From Deltaproteobacteria bacterium (GTDB lineage: Bacteria > Lernaellota > Lernaellaia > JACKCT01), in the NCBI GenBank assembly GCA_020633895.1, contig JACKCT010000009.1, positions 98,911 to 162,910 of the forward strand: DNA of 64,000 bases, written 5' to 3'. This document shows positions 54,344 through 62,563 of this stretch, one piece after another. The number at the start of each line of letters is the position of its first letter. The stretch's first letter is position 1. The translations under genes were made by a program, and so were the position numbers. Below the pieces are notes generated by a model, which was given only the letters and a program-made list of their open reading frames with translations, did no database searches and was not told where the DNA came from.

Positions 54344-56161
54344 GTGAAGATTCTGGGCGTGAGCGCCTTTTATCATGACTCGGCCGCGTGCCTGGTGATC
54401 GACGGCAAGATTGTCGCCGCGGCCCAGGAAGAGCGCTTCACCCGGAAAAAGCACGACGCCGATTGGCCGGAGCACGCCATCGCCTCGGTGCTGCGCATCG
54501 GCGGCATCACGGCGGCGGACCTGGATCTGGTCGTCAACTACGAAAAGCCGTTCCCCAAGTTCATCCGCCTGATCTCCAGCTTCCTCAACGAGGCGCCCCT
54601 GGGCTATCGGCTGTTCCTGTATTCCATGCCCATGTGGGTCAGAGCCAAGCTCAATATCCCCGGCGTGGTCGAGCGGGAACTGGACTACAAGGGCAAGGTC
54701 ATTTTCCCCGAGCACCACGAGTCCCACGCCGCCTCGGCGTTCTTCCCGTCGCCCTTTGACGACGCGGCGTTCATGACCATGGACGGCATCGGCGAGTGGA
54801 CGACCACCTCCTGGGGCGTGGGCGAAGGCAACCGGATCAAGATTCTTTCGGACATCCGTTTCCCCCATTCGCTGGGCCTGCTCTATTCGGCGTTCACGGC
54901 CTACTGCGGCTTTCGCGTCAACTCGGGCGAGTACAAGCTCATGGGCCTGGCGCCCTACGGCGAGCCCAAATACGCCGACGTGATCCGGGATAAGCTCATC
55001 GATATCCGGGACGACGGATCTTTCCGCATCAATCCGGAATACTTCACGTACATCGTCGGCCTACGCATGACCGGCTCGAAGTTCAACAAGCTTTTCGGCG
55101 GCCCCATGCGCGCGCCCGAGAGCCAATTCGAGCAGCGCCACATGGACATCGCCCGCTCCGTGCAGGTTGTCACCGAAGAGGTCATCCTCAAGATGGCCCA
55201 CCACGTGCACAAGGAGACGGGCAAGAAGAACCTGTGCCTGGCCGGAGGCGTGGCGCTTAACTGCGTCGCGAACGGCCGGCTGTTGCGGGAAGGGCCGTTC
55301 GAGAATATCTGGATTCAACCGGCGGCCGGCGACGCGGGCGGGGCGCTGGGAGCGGCGTTGTACGGCTGGTATCAATACCTGGGCAACGAGCGCCAAGCCG
55401 CCACCGCCGCTCAGCCGAATACCTACCTGGGGCCGGAAGATTCCAACGACGAGATCCGGGCGTTCCTCGAATCGAAGAGCATCCCTTACCACTACATCGA
55501 AGACACGGACGCCCTCATCGAACGCACCGCCCAAGCGCTGGTGGACGAAAAGGTCGTCGGCTGGCACCAGGGGCGCATGGAGTTCGGGCCCCGGGCGCTG
55601 GGGGGGCGGTCAATCCTGGGCGATCCCCGGTCCCAGTCCATGCAGCGGACCATGAACCTGAAGATCAAATATCGCGAGTCATTTCGGCCGTTTGCGCCGA
55701 GCGTGCTGGCCGAAAACGTGTCGGACTGGTTCGAGATGGACGTCGAGTCGCCGTATATGTTGCTGGTCGCCGATGTGGCCAAGAAGCACATGCGGACGTT
55801 GACCGACGAGGAAAAGTCGCGCACCGGCCTGGAACTGCTCAACACGCCCCGGTCGTCGGTCCCGGCGATCACGCACGTGGACGGGTCGGCGCGGGTGCAG
55901 ACCGTGACCCGGGAACAGAATCCGCGCTACTACGACCTGATCAAACGCTTCGGAGAGAAGACCGGCGTGCCGGTGGTGGTCAACACCAGCTTCAACGTGC
56001 GCGGCGAGCCGATCGTCTGCACGCCGGAAGACTCTTACCGCTGCTTTATGCGCACGGAGATGGACTGCCTGGTGTTGGGGAACTACTTCCTGGTCAAGGA
56101 AGAACAGCCGCCCAGCACCGAGAAGAAGGACTCCTGGCAGAAGGAATTTCCGCCGGATTAG
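54344..56161 (+). CDS. NodU/CmcH/SxtI-family carbamoyltransferase
   Basis: 605 residues from GTG 54344, after AAGGATGG. N-terminal Kae1/YrdC-associated HSP70-like fold: ILGVSAFYHDSAACLV (residues 3-18), HHESHAASAFFPSP near 125 and LCLAGGVALNCVANGRLL near 298. The C-terminal part has GRMEFGPRALGGRSILGDPR and NTSFNVRGEPIVCTPEDS, typical of carbamoyltransferases acting on sugars, antibiotics or toxins. It transfers carbamoyl from carbamoyl phosphate to a hydroxyl group. The next gene is its usual companion SxtJ. Confidence 0.95.
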   Translation: MKILGVSAFYHDSAACLVIDGKIVAAAQEERFTRKKHDADWPEHAIASVLRIGGITAADLDLVVNYEKPFPKFIRLISSFLNEAPLGYRLFLYSMPMWVRAKLNIPGVVERELDYKGKVIFPEHHESHAASAFFPSPFDDAAFMTMDGIGEWTTTSWGVGEGNRIKILSDIRFPHSLGLLYSAFTAYCGFRVNSGEYKLMGLAPYGEPKYADVIRDKLIDIRDDGSFRINPEYFTYIVGLRMTGSKFNKLFGGPMRAPESQFEQRHMDIARSVQVVTEEVILKMAHHVHKETGKKNLCLAGGVALNCVANGRLLREGPFENIWIQPAAGDAGGALGAALYGWYQYLGNERQAATAAQPNTYLGPEDSNDEIRAFLESKSIPYHYIEDTDALIERTAQALVDEKVVGWHQGRMEFGPRALGGRSILGDPRSQSMQRTMNLKIKYRESFRPFAPSVLAENVSDWFEMDVESPYMLLVADVAKKHMRTLTDEEKSRTGLELLNTPRSSVPAITHVDGSARVQTVTREQNPRYYDLIKRFGEKTGVPVVVNTSFNVRGEPIVCTPEDSYRCFMRTEMDCLVLGNYFLVKEEQPPSTEKKDSWQKEFPPD

Positions 56162-56184
56162 CCGGGCCGGATTGGGATGACGCG

Positions 56185-56592
56185 ATGAAACGCAAGGAAA
56201 AGAAAGGCGATATCTGGAAGTTCTCCCTGACGCTGGGGTGCATGGTGTCGCTGATCGGCGCGCTGCGCTGGCATCTGGGTGGGATGAAGCTGGAGTACGC
56301 CTACATCTTCTGGGGTGTGGGCGCCACGGCGGCCCTTCTGGGCTTGATCGCGCCGCCGGTGATGCGTCCGGTTTACAAGGGCGGCATGTTTGTCGCCGAC
56401 AAGATTTCGTGGGTCGTCACGCGCGTCGTTTTGACGGTTGTTTATATCGTTGTTTTTATCCCCTACGGCCTGATCTTTCGTCTCTTCCGCAAGGATCTGT
56501 TGGATCGGCGACTGCATCCCGATTGGCCGACCTACTGGAAGATGCGCGAGGACAAACCCTTCGATCCCAAGCGCGCCGAACGCCTCTTTTAG
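56185..56592 (+). CDS. SxtJ-like small membrane protein
   Basis: 135 residues with three or four hydrophobic segments (about 12-28, 38-58, 78-96) and a C-terminal HPDWPTYWKMREDKPFDP motif typical of the SxtJ family. SxtJ is found beside NodU-type carbamoyltransferases in many genomes, including the saxitoxin cluster; its function is unknown. The third partner, SxtK (about 50 residues), was not found after this gene. Confidence 0.85.
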   Translation: MKRKEKKGDIWKFSLTLGCMVSLIGALRWHLGGMKLEYAYIFWGVGATAALLGLIAPPVMRPVYKGGMFVADKISWVVTRVVLTVVYIVVFIPYGLIFRLFRKDLLDRRLHPDWPTYWKMREDKPFDPKRAERLF

Positions 56593-56999
56593 CGCTCTAG
56601 AACATCTCTCTATAAGATCCCTTGCCCGCATAAGGCCTGGCGACTAGCGTCAAGTTGGCCGGAAATAGCTCCGTGGACGGCCCTCCCCATCCGGCTGTCG
56701 GGACCGCTCCGGGAAGACAAAAAAGCGACAGTTCTATCCGCGTCGACAACCGATGCATTGACTTCCGGTCATCATGCCGAACGGTATTCGATTCGCCGGG
56801 AATCGACCAACGGTCGTGATTCTCTCTTCAACTTAAGCCGTCGCTTGATATTCATCAAAAATTGACTGCGCTTAAAGAAGGGACCGAGCCGAGGAAGGTA
56901 TCGAATCGACGCTTGTCGGCGGGCGGGGGATGCCCGGTGAAAGAGGGCGGCCGGCGACGGATGCCTAGTGCATGCGGCGGGTAGTCGGCAAATCAAAAG
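56593..56999. other. Intergenic region between the sxtJ-like gene and pal
   Basis: About 400 bases with no credible gene; a 74-codon minus-strand frame (56772-56996) lacks any family features. It contains a hairpin CGATTC...GAATCG near 56788-56805. The composition is slightly less GC-rich than average. A small RNA ending at the adjacent terminator is possible, but no clear promoter supports it. Confidence 0.5.
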
Positions 57000-57022
57000 G
57001 GGGCCCGTTCGGGCCCCCTTTT
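57000..57022 (-). terminator. Rho-independent terminator after pal
   Basis: GGGGCCCG (57000-57007), TT loop, CGGGCCCC (57010-57017), flanked by AAAA on the left and CTTTT on the right. Minus-strand transcripts from pal meet the stem followed by TTTT. The A and T flanks mean it can also work on the plus strand. Confidence 0.85.
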
Positions 57023-57050
57023 GGGGTTTTACGATCCTGGTCGGGTTCAG

Positions 57051-57716
57051 TTACTTCTTGAACTTGAACTCGACGCGGCGGTTCTTGGCCCAGGCCACTT
57101 CGTTGTGACCCATGTCGACCGGCTGGCTCTCACCAAAGGACTTGGTGAAGATCTGCTTGCCGTCGATGCCGTAGGCGGTCAGGTAGTTCTTGACCGTCTT
57201 GGCGCGGCGATCACCCAGAGCCAGGTTGTACTCCTCGGAGCCACGCTCGTCGCAGTGACCCTCGATGATGACGGAGTTACCCTTGCTGGTCCAACCGCTC
57301 TTGATCTTCTCGGCGTTGTCCTTGGCGCGCGCCTGCATGCCTTCGCGGATGTTGTACTTATCCGTGTCGAAGTAAATCGGCGCAGCCGACGGAGGCATAA
57401 CAACATCCGGGGTCGGCGGCGGCGGCGGCGGCGGAGGCGGCGGGCAGGCCTTGGCGATCTCGGCCAGCTTGATCACTTCAGCGGCCGTGATGCGGACCTC
57501 GTCGTACTCCTCGGCGGCGTACTCAGCCTCGGCCTCGGCGAGCTTATCCTCGGCGGCCTTCAATTTCTCAGGGCAGTTGACACCGGCGCCAGCGGCTTCG
57601 GCGTCGGCCACGGCGGCCTTCGCAGCAGCCAGTTCCGCGTCCGGCGGCTCCTTGCCACATCCCACGGCCAGCAGCATCACAGCCACGGCCACGAACAGCG
57701 GCGCTAACTTTCGCAT
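57051..57716 (-). CDS. pal: Peptidoglycan-associated lipoprotein Pal
   Basis: 221 residues. Outer-membrane lipoprotein of the Tol-Pal complex. Lipobox LLAVGC (Cys20), then an Ala/Glu-rich helical region (25-90), a run of ten prolines, and a C-terminal OmpA-like peptidoglycan-binding domain with IYFDTDKYNI and HCDERGSEEYNLALGDRRA. The helical region plus proline run makes it longer than E. coli Pal (173). ATG 57716 follows AAGGAGG. It is last in the tol order but has its own promoter. Confidence 0.93.
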   Translation of the reverse strand: MRKLAPLFVAVAVMLLAVGCGKEPPDAELAAAKAAVADAEAAGAGVNCPEKLKAAEDKLAEAEAEYAAEEYDEVRITAAEVIKLAEIAKACPPPPPPPPPPTPDVVMPPSAAPIYFDTDKYNIREGMQARAKDNAEKIKSGWTSKGNSVIIEGHCDERGSEEYNLALGDRRAKTVKNYLTAYGIDGKQIFTKSFGESQPVDMGHNEVAWAKNRRVEFKFKK

Positions 57717-57766
57717 ACAGAAACCTCCTTCATGGTCTGTCCCAAATCAGCAACTCTAGTGTTCAC

Positions 57767-57832
57767 GTGATCGGATCACTAACGTGCCAGCTATTGCCGA
57801 AATTTCTAGCACGCCCTTAAAGAACTTGTCAA
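57767..57832 (-). promoter_or_regulatory. pal promoter and downstream palindrome
   Basis: On the minus strand TTGACA (57832-57827), 18 bases, then TAGAAA (57808-57803), preceded by TGC as in an extended -10. Initiation is expected near 57796. Between there and pal lies GTGATC-G-GATCAC (57767-57779), a perfect palindrome that could be an operator. Confidence 0.6.
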
Positions 57833-57859
57833 TCATGCAAAACCCGCGCGATTCCCCAT

Positions 57860-58663
57860 TTATTTTTTCAGGCCCTCCAATTTCTTGCGCGCGATCTTGG
57901 CCTCGTTCGACCTCGGATACTGGTTGATCACCTTCTCGTAGAACAGCTTTGCGTCAAATTTTTGACCCATCTGTTCGAAGGAGATCGCCTGGTTCAAAAT
58001 CGCCGCCGGAACCCGCTCGTGCTTGGGGAATTTGTTGATCATCTCGTCAAACGAGAGGATCGCGTCGGCGTATTGTTTCATGCGGAAATTCGCCTCGCCC
58101 ATGTAGAAATACGCATCCGGCGCCCGCTTGCCGTCCGGGTAGGCCGAAAGCTGCTCCTTGAAGCCTTTCATGGCCGCCGAATAGCGATTCTTTTTTAGTT
58201 CCAACACATTATCTTGATACATCACTTCTTCGGACTTTTTGGCCACAATTTTATCCGGATCGGCCGGAAGGCTGCCCAGACCCGGGCCGACGGTGACGCC
58301 CGCCTTGCGCTCCAGGGTCGCCAGACGCTCGTCGATCTTGCCGAACTGGGCGTCCAGGTATTCCTTGAGCTTGGTGTATTGCTCCCGATTGTTCTGCTTC
58401 ATGAAGTTGGACTCGTCGAGTTTCCCCTTGATTTCGCCCATGTCCATGCGCATCTGGTCGAATTCGATGAGGTTGGCGGCAACCCGGTCGGCGTTTTCGT
58501 TGATGGTCTTTTCGGTGCGCACGGACGCGGCCTGGGCCTCGGCGATGCGCCGCTCCAGCGAATCGATTCGCGCGTCCATGGACTGCGTCTGGCTGGTGGT
58601 GGCGATGCACCCCGCTTGGGCGCAAATCAAGATCACCAATCCGATCAGGGCCATGTGTCTCAT
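57860..58663 (-). CDS. cpoB: Cell division coordinator CpoB/YbgF-like lipoprotein
   Basis: 267 residues from ATG 58663, preceded by AAGGAG. Lipobox-like AQAGC near residue 16 suggests a lipoprotein, unlike the periplasmic E. coli protein. A coiled-coil N-terminal region (about 25-125, MDARIDSLERRIAEAQAAS) is followed by three TPR units (ELKKNRYSAAMKGFKEQL, ADAILSFDEMINKFP, DAKLFYEKVINQYP). CpoB links Tol-Pal to septal peptidoglycan synthesis. It sits between tolB and pal, as in proteobacteria. Confidence 0.9.
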   Translation of the reverse strand: MRHMALIGLVILICAQAGCIATTSQTQSMDARIDSLERRIAEAQAASVRTEKTINENADRVAANLIEFDQMRMDMGEIKGKLDESNFMKQNNREQYTKLKEYLDAQFGKIDERLATLERKAGVTVGPGLGSLPADPDKIVAKKSEEVMYQDNVLELKKNRYSAAMKGFKEQLSAYPDGKRAPDAYFYMGEANFRMKQYADAILSFDEMINKFPKHERVPAAILNQAISFEQMGQKFDAKLFYEKVINQYPRSNEAKIARKKLEGLKK

Positions 58664-58728
58664 CGAGGTCTCCTTGGTCCTTGTCCTTGGGTCGAATCTC
58701 TTCGAGCCGAATCTCACCGTGTCGAAAT

Positions 58729-60159
58729 TTACCAAGCGGGCACGGGGCTCCACGAGGGGCTGGAGTCGTACGAGGTACCCTTGGTCAACTGCGTCGTGTA
58801 GGTGTCGTTGGTCGAACGCAAATACACCGCCCGGCCGGTTTTGGTCTCGCACGCGAACGCCAGCGCCCGGCCGTCCGGCGAGAAGGACGGGTATTCGCAG
58901 CTATCGCGCATATCGGCGGTCAGGGCGTAGGGCTCGCCGCCGTCTTCGTCGATCAGGTAGATGGTGTAGTGATTGTACTCGCGGGACGAGTAGGCGATCT
59001 TTTCACCCCGGGGCGCCCAGGTGGGCGACTGATTGTACGTGCCGAAGTAGCTGATGCGCCGCTGATTCGACCCGTCCGCGTCCATCTTATGCACCTGGGG
59101 CATGCCGGTGCGATCCGAGATGAAGAGCATCTGCTTGCCGTCGGGCGAATAGGCCGGGGCCATGTCGATGGCCCAATGGTTGGTCAGGTTGCGTTTGATC
59201 TTGCCGTCGAAGGTCAGCTCGTAGGTTTCCGTGTTGCCCGAGAACGAGAACGAGGCGACGAGCATGCGCCCGTCCGGCGTGAACTCGGGGGTCAGGGCCA
59301 CGCCGTCGTCCACCGAGATGACCTTGTTCACCCGGCCCGAGGCGACGTCGAGCATGTAGATCGAAGGCTGGATCGTGTCGCCCACCGCGGCAAAGACGAT
59401 CTTTTTGGCGTCCGGCGACCACTTGGGCGACATGGCGAAGAAGCCCAGGTTGGTCATGCGCCGCTTGCGCCGGCCGTCCACGTCCATGATGTACACTTCC
59501 CGGTTGGACTGGCTGCCCGAGACGAAGGCGATCTGCGTTCCGAAGAAGCTCTTGTGGCCGAAGATGGCCAGAAAGACCTCGTTGGAAAACAGATGGATCA
59601 TCTTGTAGGCGTCGTCGGGCGCGCCCTTGTATTCCTTGCCGACGAGCATGGAGTTGAGCTCGACGTTATAGAGGCGGCAGGCGATGGTGAGGTTCTCGCC
59701 CTCCTGCTTGTAGGCGCCCTTGATGAGGTATTTGGGCCCGAGCAGCTTCCAGTCGTCCATGGCGAAGGTGCCGGAGGTGACGCCCGCCAGTTGGGGGTCC
59801 TCGATGTAGCGAACGCGGTCGATGACCTCGAACTCGCCGGACATCTGCATGTCGCCGGTGATGATGTCGGCGAATTTGCGGGCCAGGTCGCCGTGGGCGG
59901 TGCCCAGGTTCTTGAATTCGGGGATCGCCATGGGGATTTTGACGACGCCGGCTTCCTGGACGGTGAGCAGGTCGACGTCCTTCGTCTCGACCAGGGAGGA
60001 AGCGCTTGCATCCGGTTCGGATGTGCTTTCCGCGTCGTCGTCCAAAATGGGCTGCGCCCCGGCGAAAGCGGGAACTAGAAGAAAGATGATGGCGGCGATC
60101 AAGCCGAACATCGAGGGCCGTTCAAGGCTCCCGATGAACAAATCACGGTAACAACGCAT
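58729..60159 (-). CDS. tolB: Tol-Pal system protein TolB
   Basis: 476 residues from ATG 60159 (AAGGAAA upstream). Signal peptide to about residue 36 (FAGAQ), an acidic linker, the TolB N-terminal domain (GVVKIPMAIPEFKNLG), then a six-bladed propeller with repeated SPDGK/SPDAK units (AMSPKWSPDAKKIVFA, APAYSPDGKQMLFISDR, SPTWAPRGEKIAYSS). TolB is periplasmic and binds Pal. Slightly longer than E. coli TolB (430) because of the linker. Confidence 0.95.
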   Translation of the reverse strand: MRCYRDLFIGSLERPSMFGLIAAIIFLLVPAFAGAQPILDDDAESTSEPDASASSLVETKDVDLLTVQEAGVVKIPMAIPEFKNLGTAHGDLARKFADIITGDMQMSGEFEVIDRVRYIEDPQLAGVTSGTFAMDDWKLLGPKYLIKGAYKQEGENLTIACRLYNVELNSMLVGKEYKGAPDDAYKMIHLFSNEVFLAIFGHKSFFGTQIAFVSGSQSNREVYIMDVDGRRKRRMTNLGFFAMSPKWSPDAKKIVFAAVGDTIQPSIYMLDVASGRVNKVISVDDGVALTPEFTPDGRMLVASFSFSGNTETYELTFDGKIKRNLTNHWAIDMAPAYSPDGKQMLFISDRTGMPQVHKMDADGSNQRRISYFGTYNQSPTWAPRGEKIAYSSREYNHYTIYLIDEDGGEPYALTADMRDSCEYPSFSPDGRALAFACETKTGRAVYLRSTNDTYTTQLTKGTSYDSSPSWSPVPAW

Positions 60160-60230
60160 GTCTTTCCTTAATCGATGCACGGGTTGGATACGGCAACTAC
60201 CGTATCAATAACCTCGAATTCCTCAAGGTT

Positions 60231-60998
60231 CTATTTGGCCTGCTTACCGGTAAAGCCCATTTTGACCGTCAACATCCCGGTGGCGACCAACTCATTGGGC
60301 GGGGCGGGAAAGGGCGACGCCGTTCGGGCGGCTTTGCGAAAGGCCTCGTCCAGTTCCGGAACTCCCGACGACGCGATGCTGATTCCCACCAGATTCCCCG
60401 AGGGGCTGATCTTCAACGTCGCGACGCCCCGTTTGTCCTTGACCGCCGCGACGGGGATTCCGCGCGGGCGATAATAATTCGCGCTCACGCGGATCCACAC
60501 CAGATTCGCATAGGCGTTCGTCTTGCCCTTGGTATCCGAATCGCCGGTCCCGCCGCCGACCGCGTTCTTGGAACGCAGCTTGTCCAAGGCGCTTTCGCGC
60601 ATCTTATCCTTGACCACGATGGTTTCGCGGGTCTTGTAGGATCGGCGCTTGGATTGGACCTTCTGAGGCGTCGGCTTCACACTCGGCGCCATTTCTTCCT
60701 TCTTGGCTTCCTTGGCCTTTTCCGGGGCTTTGGGCGGGAAGGGATTAAGGGCCTTGGTCTGGGCTTTTTGCGGAGCCGAGCCCATGGTCGGGCCGACGGG
60801 CAAGGCCTCCGGTTCAAGCCAGATGACGTCTTCCTCGGTCTTCTCGAGGGTGCTTCTCGACCCCACGCCCGCCAGGATCAGGACCAGGAAGAACATCGCG
60901 TGCAGCAGCACCGAGAAACCGATGCCGAAGCCGAACAATTTTTCGAACGGGTCGGGACGGTAGCGTCCGGGGATGGCGATGGTGGCGGCGCGGGCCAT
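60231..60998 (-). CDS. tolA: TolA/TonB-like energy-transducing protein
   Basis: 255 residues. A cytoplasmic N-terminus, one transmembrane helix (about 22-46, with the SVLLHAMFF histidine typical of TolA/TonB), a Lys/Ala/Glu/Pro-rich periplasmic spacer (75-125) and a TonB-like C-terminal domain (RGVATLKISPSGNLVGISIASSG). Between tolR and tolB, so TolA by context; the spacer is much shorter than in E. coli TolA. Confidence 0.85.
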   Translation of the reverse strand: MARAATIAIPGRYRPDPFEKLFGFGIGFSVLLHAMFFLVLILAGVGSRSTLEKTEEDVIWLEPEALPVGPTMGSAPQKAQTKALNPFPPKAPEKAKEAKKEEMAPSVKPTPQKVQSKRRSYKTRETIVVKDKMRESALDKLRSKNAVGGGTGDSDTKGKTNAYANLVWIRVSANYYRPRGIPVAAVKDKRGVATLKISPSGNLVGISIASSGVPELDEAFRKAARTASPFPAPPNELVATGMLTVKMGFTGKQAK

Positions 60999-61016
60999 CG
61001 TTGCGTCCTTTATTCT

Positions 61017-61445
61017 TTATTTCTTTTTCGTGACCGGCTCGGTCTTCAGGCCGATCTGCTCCACGCCCGCGGCCTTGGCCTCGGCGATCGCCCGTACGAC
61101 GACGCCGTAGTCGGCTTTCTCGTCGGCCATGACGAAGATGCGCTTGGAGGCCCGATCGGCGTAGAGGACTGAAAGCTGGTCGCGAAGTTGGTCCATGGGC
61201 ACCATCTTGTCGCCGACCTTGATGGCGCCGACGGCGTTGATGACCATGTTGATGTCGTCTTCCGGGCTTTCGATGGGCTTGGCGTCGGCTTTGGGCAGGT
61301 TGATGTCCACGCCCTCGTGCATCAGGGGCGCCGTCACCATGAAAATCACCAAAAGCACGAGCATCACGTCCACCATCGGCGTGACGTTGATCTCGCTCAT
61401 CATCGGACGGCGTCCGCCGCCCATACTGCCTGTCTGCATGCCCAT
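61017..61445 (-). CDS. tolR: TolR (ExbD family)
   Basis: 142 residues from ATG 61445; a TTG at 61466 would add seven. A Gly/Met-rich cytoplasmic start leads to [20 protein letters not shown], with the proton-path Asp26 in the single membrane helix. The periplasmic ExbD/TolR domain follows ([18 protein letters not shown]-like region). TolR couples proton flow with TolQ to TolA movement. Confidence 0.93.
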   Translation of the reverse strand: MGMQTGSMGGGRRPMMSEINVTPMVDVMLVLLVIFMVTAPLMHEGVDINLPKADAKPIESPEDDINMVINAVGAIKVGDKMVPMDQLRDQLSVLYADRASKRIFVMADEKADYGVVVRAIAEAKAAGVEQIGLKTEPVTKKK

Positions 61446-61502
61446 ATTGTCCGGTACGACTCCCAAAGTACGCGGCCGGTTTCACGGCCCGTGAATTCGC
61501 CG

Positions 61503-62300
61503 TTAGAGGATGTGGCGCTCGACGATGTTCAGAAAATCGGCGCTAAAGGCCTCCATCTCCGACTCCAAGATGCGGATTTTGTTGGAGAAATGGTTGTAGG
61601 CGATGACCGCCGGGATGGCCGCAAACAGTCCGATGGCGGTGGCGACCAGCGCCTCGGAAATGCCCGGCGCCACCACGTCCAGGCTCGCAGAGCCCTGGGC
61701 GCCGATTTCGTGGAAGCTGATCATGATGCCCCAAACCGTGCCGAACAGGCCGATGAACGGCGAAGACGAACCGCAGGTGGCCAGAAAGGGCGTGGCCCGC
61801 TCCAGGCGCGTCATCTCCGAGGTCATCGTGCGACGCAGCGCCCGAACCACGTTGTCCCGCGCCGCTTCACGCTTGACGACCGGGCCCTTGGTTTCACCCC
61901 CGCCCATCGTCACCGCGTCGTCGCCCCGGTGGCCGTGGCGGAAGCGTTCGAGCTCCCGATACCCCGCCTTGTAGATCTCCGCCAAGGGCGTGAGCGTCAG
62001 ATCCCGGGCGCCCCGGTAGATCTCCTCCAATTGGCGCGATTCCCAGAAGAGTTTGAGGAAAATCTCCCCTTCTTTCTGAGCCTTACGCAGCATCATCCCC
62101 TTGAGGAAGATGATCGCCCAACTGGTGACGGAAAACAGGCCGAGCAGGAGCATCACAAAGGTGACGACCGGGCCGGCGCTGGTGACGACTTCGATGATCG
62201 AAAACGGTTGCGGCACCGCCGGAGTCGCGGCGGCCGCCGCGGCCGGTGTGGGAACCTGACCAATGAGGGCCAAAAGGCCCGGAACATTCGCGTATGACAT
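61503..62300 (-). CDS. tolQ: TolQ (ExbB/MotA family proton channel)
   Basis: 265 residues, ATG 62300 after GGGAATT. Three membrane helices (about 40-62, 168-190, 205-230) with the family motif FLATCGSSSPFIGLFGTVWG and a conserved SEALVATAIGLFAAIPAVIAYN (in part). A cytoplasmic insertion between helices 1 and 2 (RHGHRGDDAVTMGGGETKG) is not in E. coli TolQ. First gene of the tolQ-tolR-tolA-tolB-cpoB run. Confidence 0.94.
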   Translation of the reverse strand: MSYANVPGLLALIGQVPTPAAAAAATPAVPQPFSIIEVVTSAGPVVTFVMLLLGLFSVTSWAIIFLKGMMLRKAQKEGEIFLKLFWESRQLEEIYRGARDLTLTPLAEIYKAGYRELERFRHGHRGDDAVTMGGGETKGPVVKREAARDNVVRALRRTMTSEMTRLERATPFLATCGSSSPFIGLFGTVWGIMISFHEIGAQGSASLDVVAPGISEALVATAIGLFAAIPAVIAYNHFSNKIRILESEMEAFSADFLNIVERHIL

Positions 62301-62338
62301 GTAATTCCCGTCTAAAATTCGCAGGAAACCATGCCTGA

Positions 62339-62367
62339 AACCTAATGGATCACCCCGTCAAAGTCAA
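62339..62367 (-). promoter_or_regulatory. Candidate tolQ operon promoter
   Basis: Minus strand TTGACT (62367-62362), 17 bases, TAGGTT (62344-62339), with initiation near 62332 and tolQ ATG at 62300. An 8-base inverted repeat CACCCCGT (62351-62358) / ACGGGGTG (62375-62382) overlaps it and could be an operator. Confidence 0.4.
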
Positions 62368-62563
62368 CGGACTCACGGGGTGAGAAAATTCTTGAACAAT
62401 CCCAAGTAAGTCCGGGTTTTCGAGAGATATTTTGCGCGGCAAATACAAGGGCTGAAAAGCGGTCACACGGTATCGTCGACAAGATGCTCCAGGGCTTCGG
62501 CGTTCGTTTCGATGACGAGGGGCGAGACCGGTCTACTCCCTTGACGTTCGAAGGCGGGACAAA

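Noticed and set aside
56772-56996. 74-codon minus-strand frame before the pal terminator
   Set aside because: Arg-rich, no ribosome site, no family features, and it runs into the terminator region.
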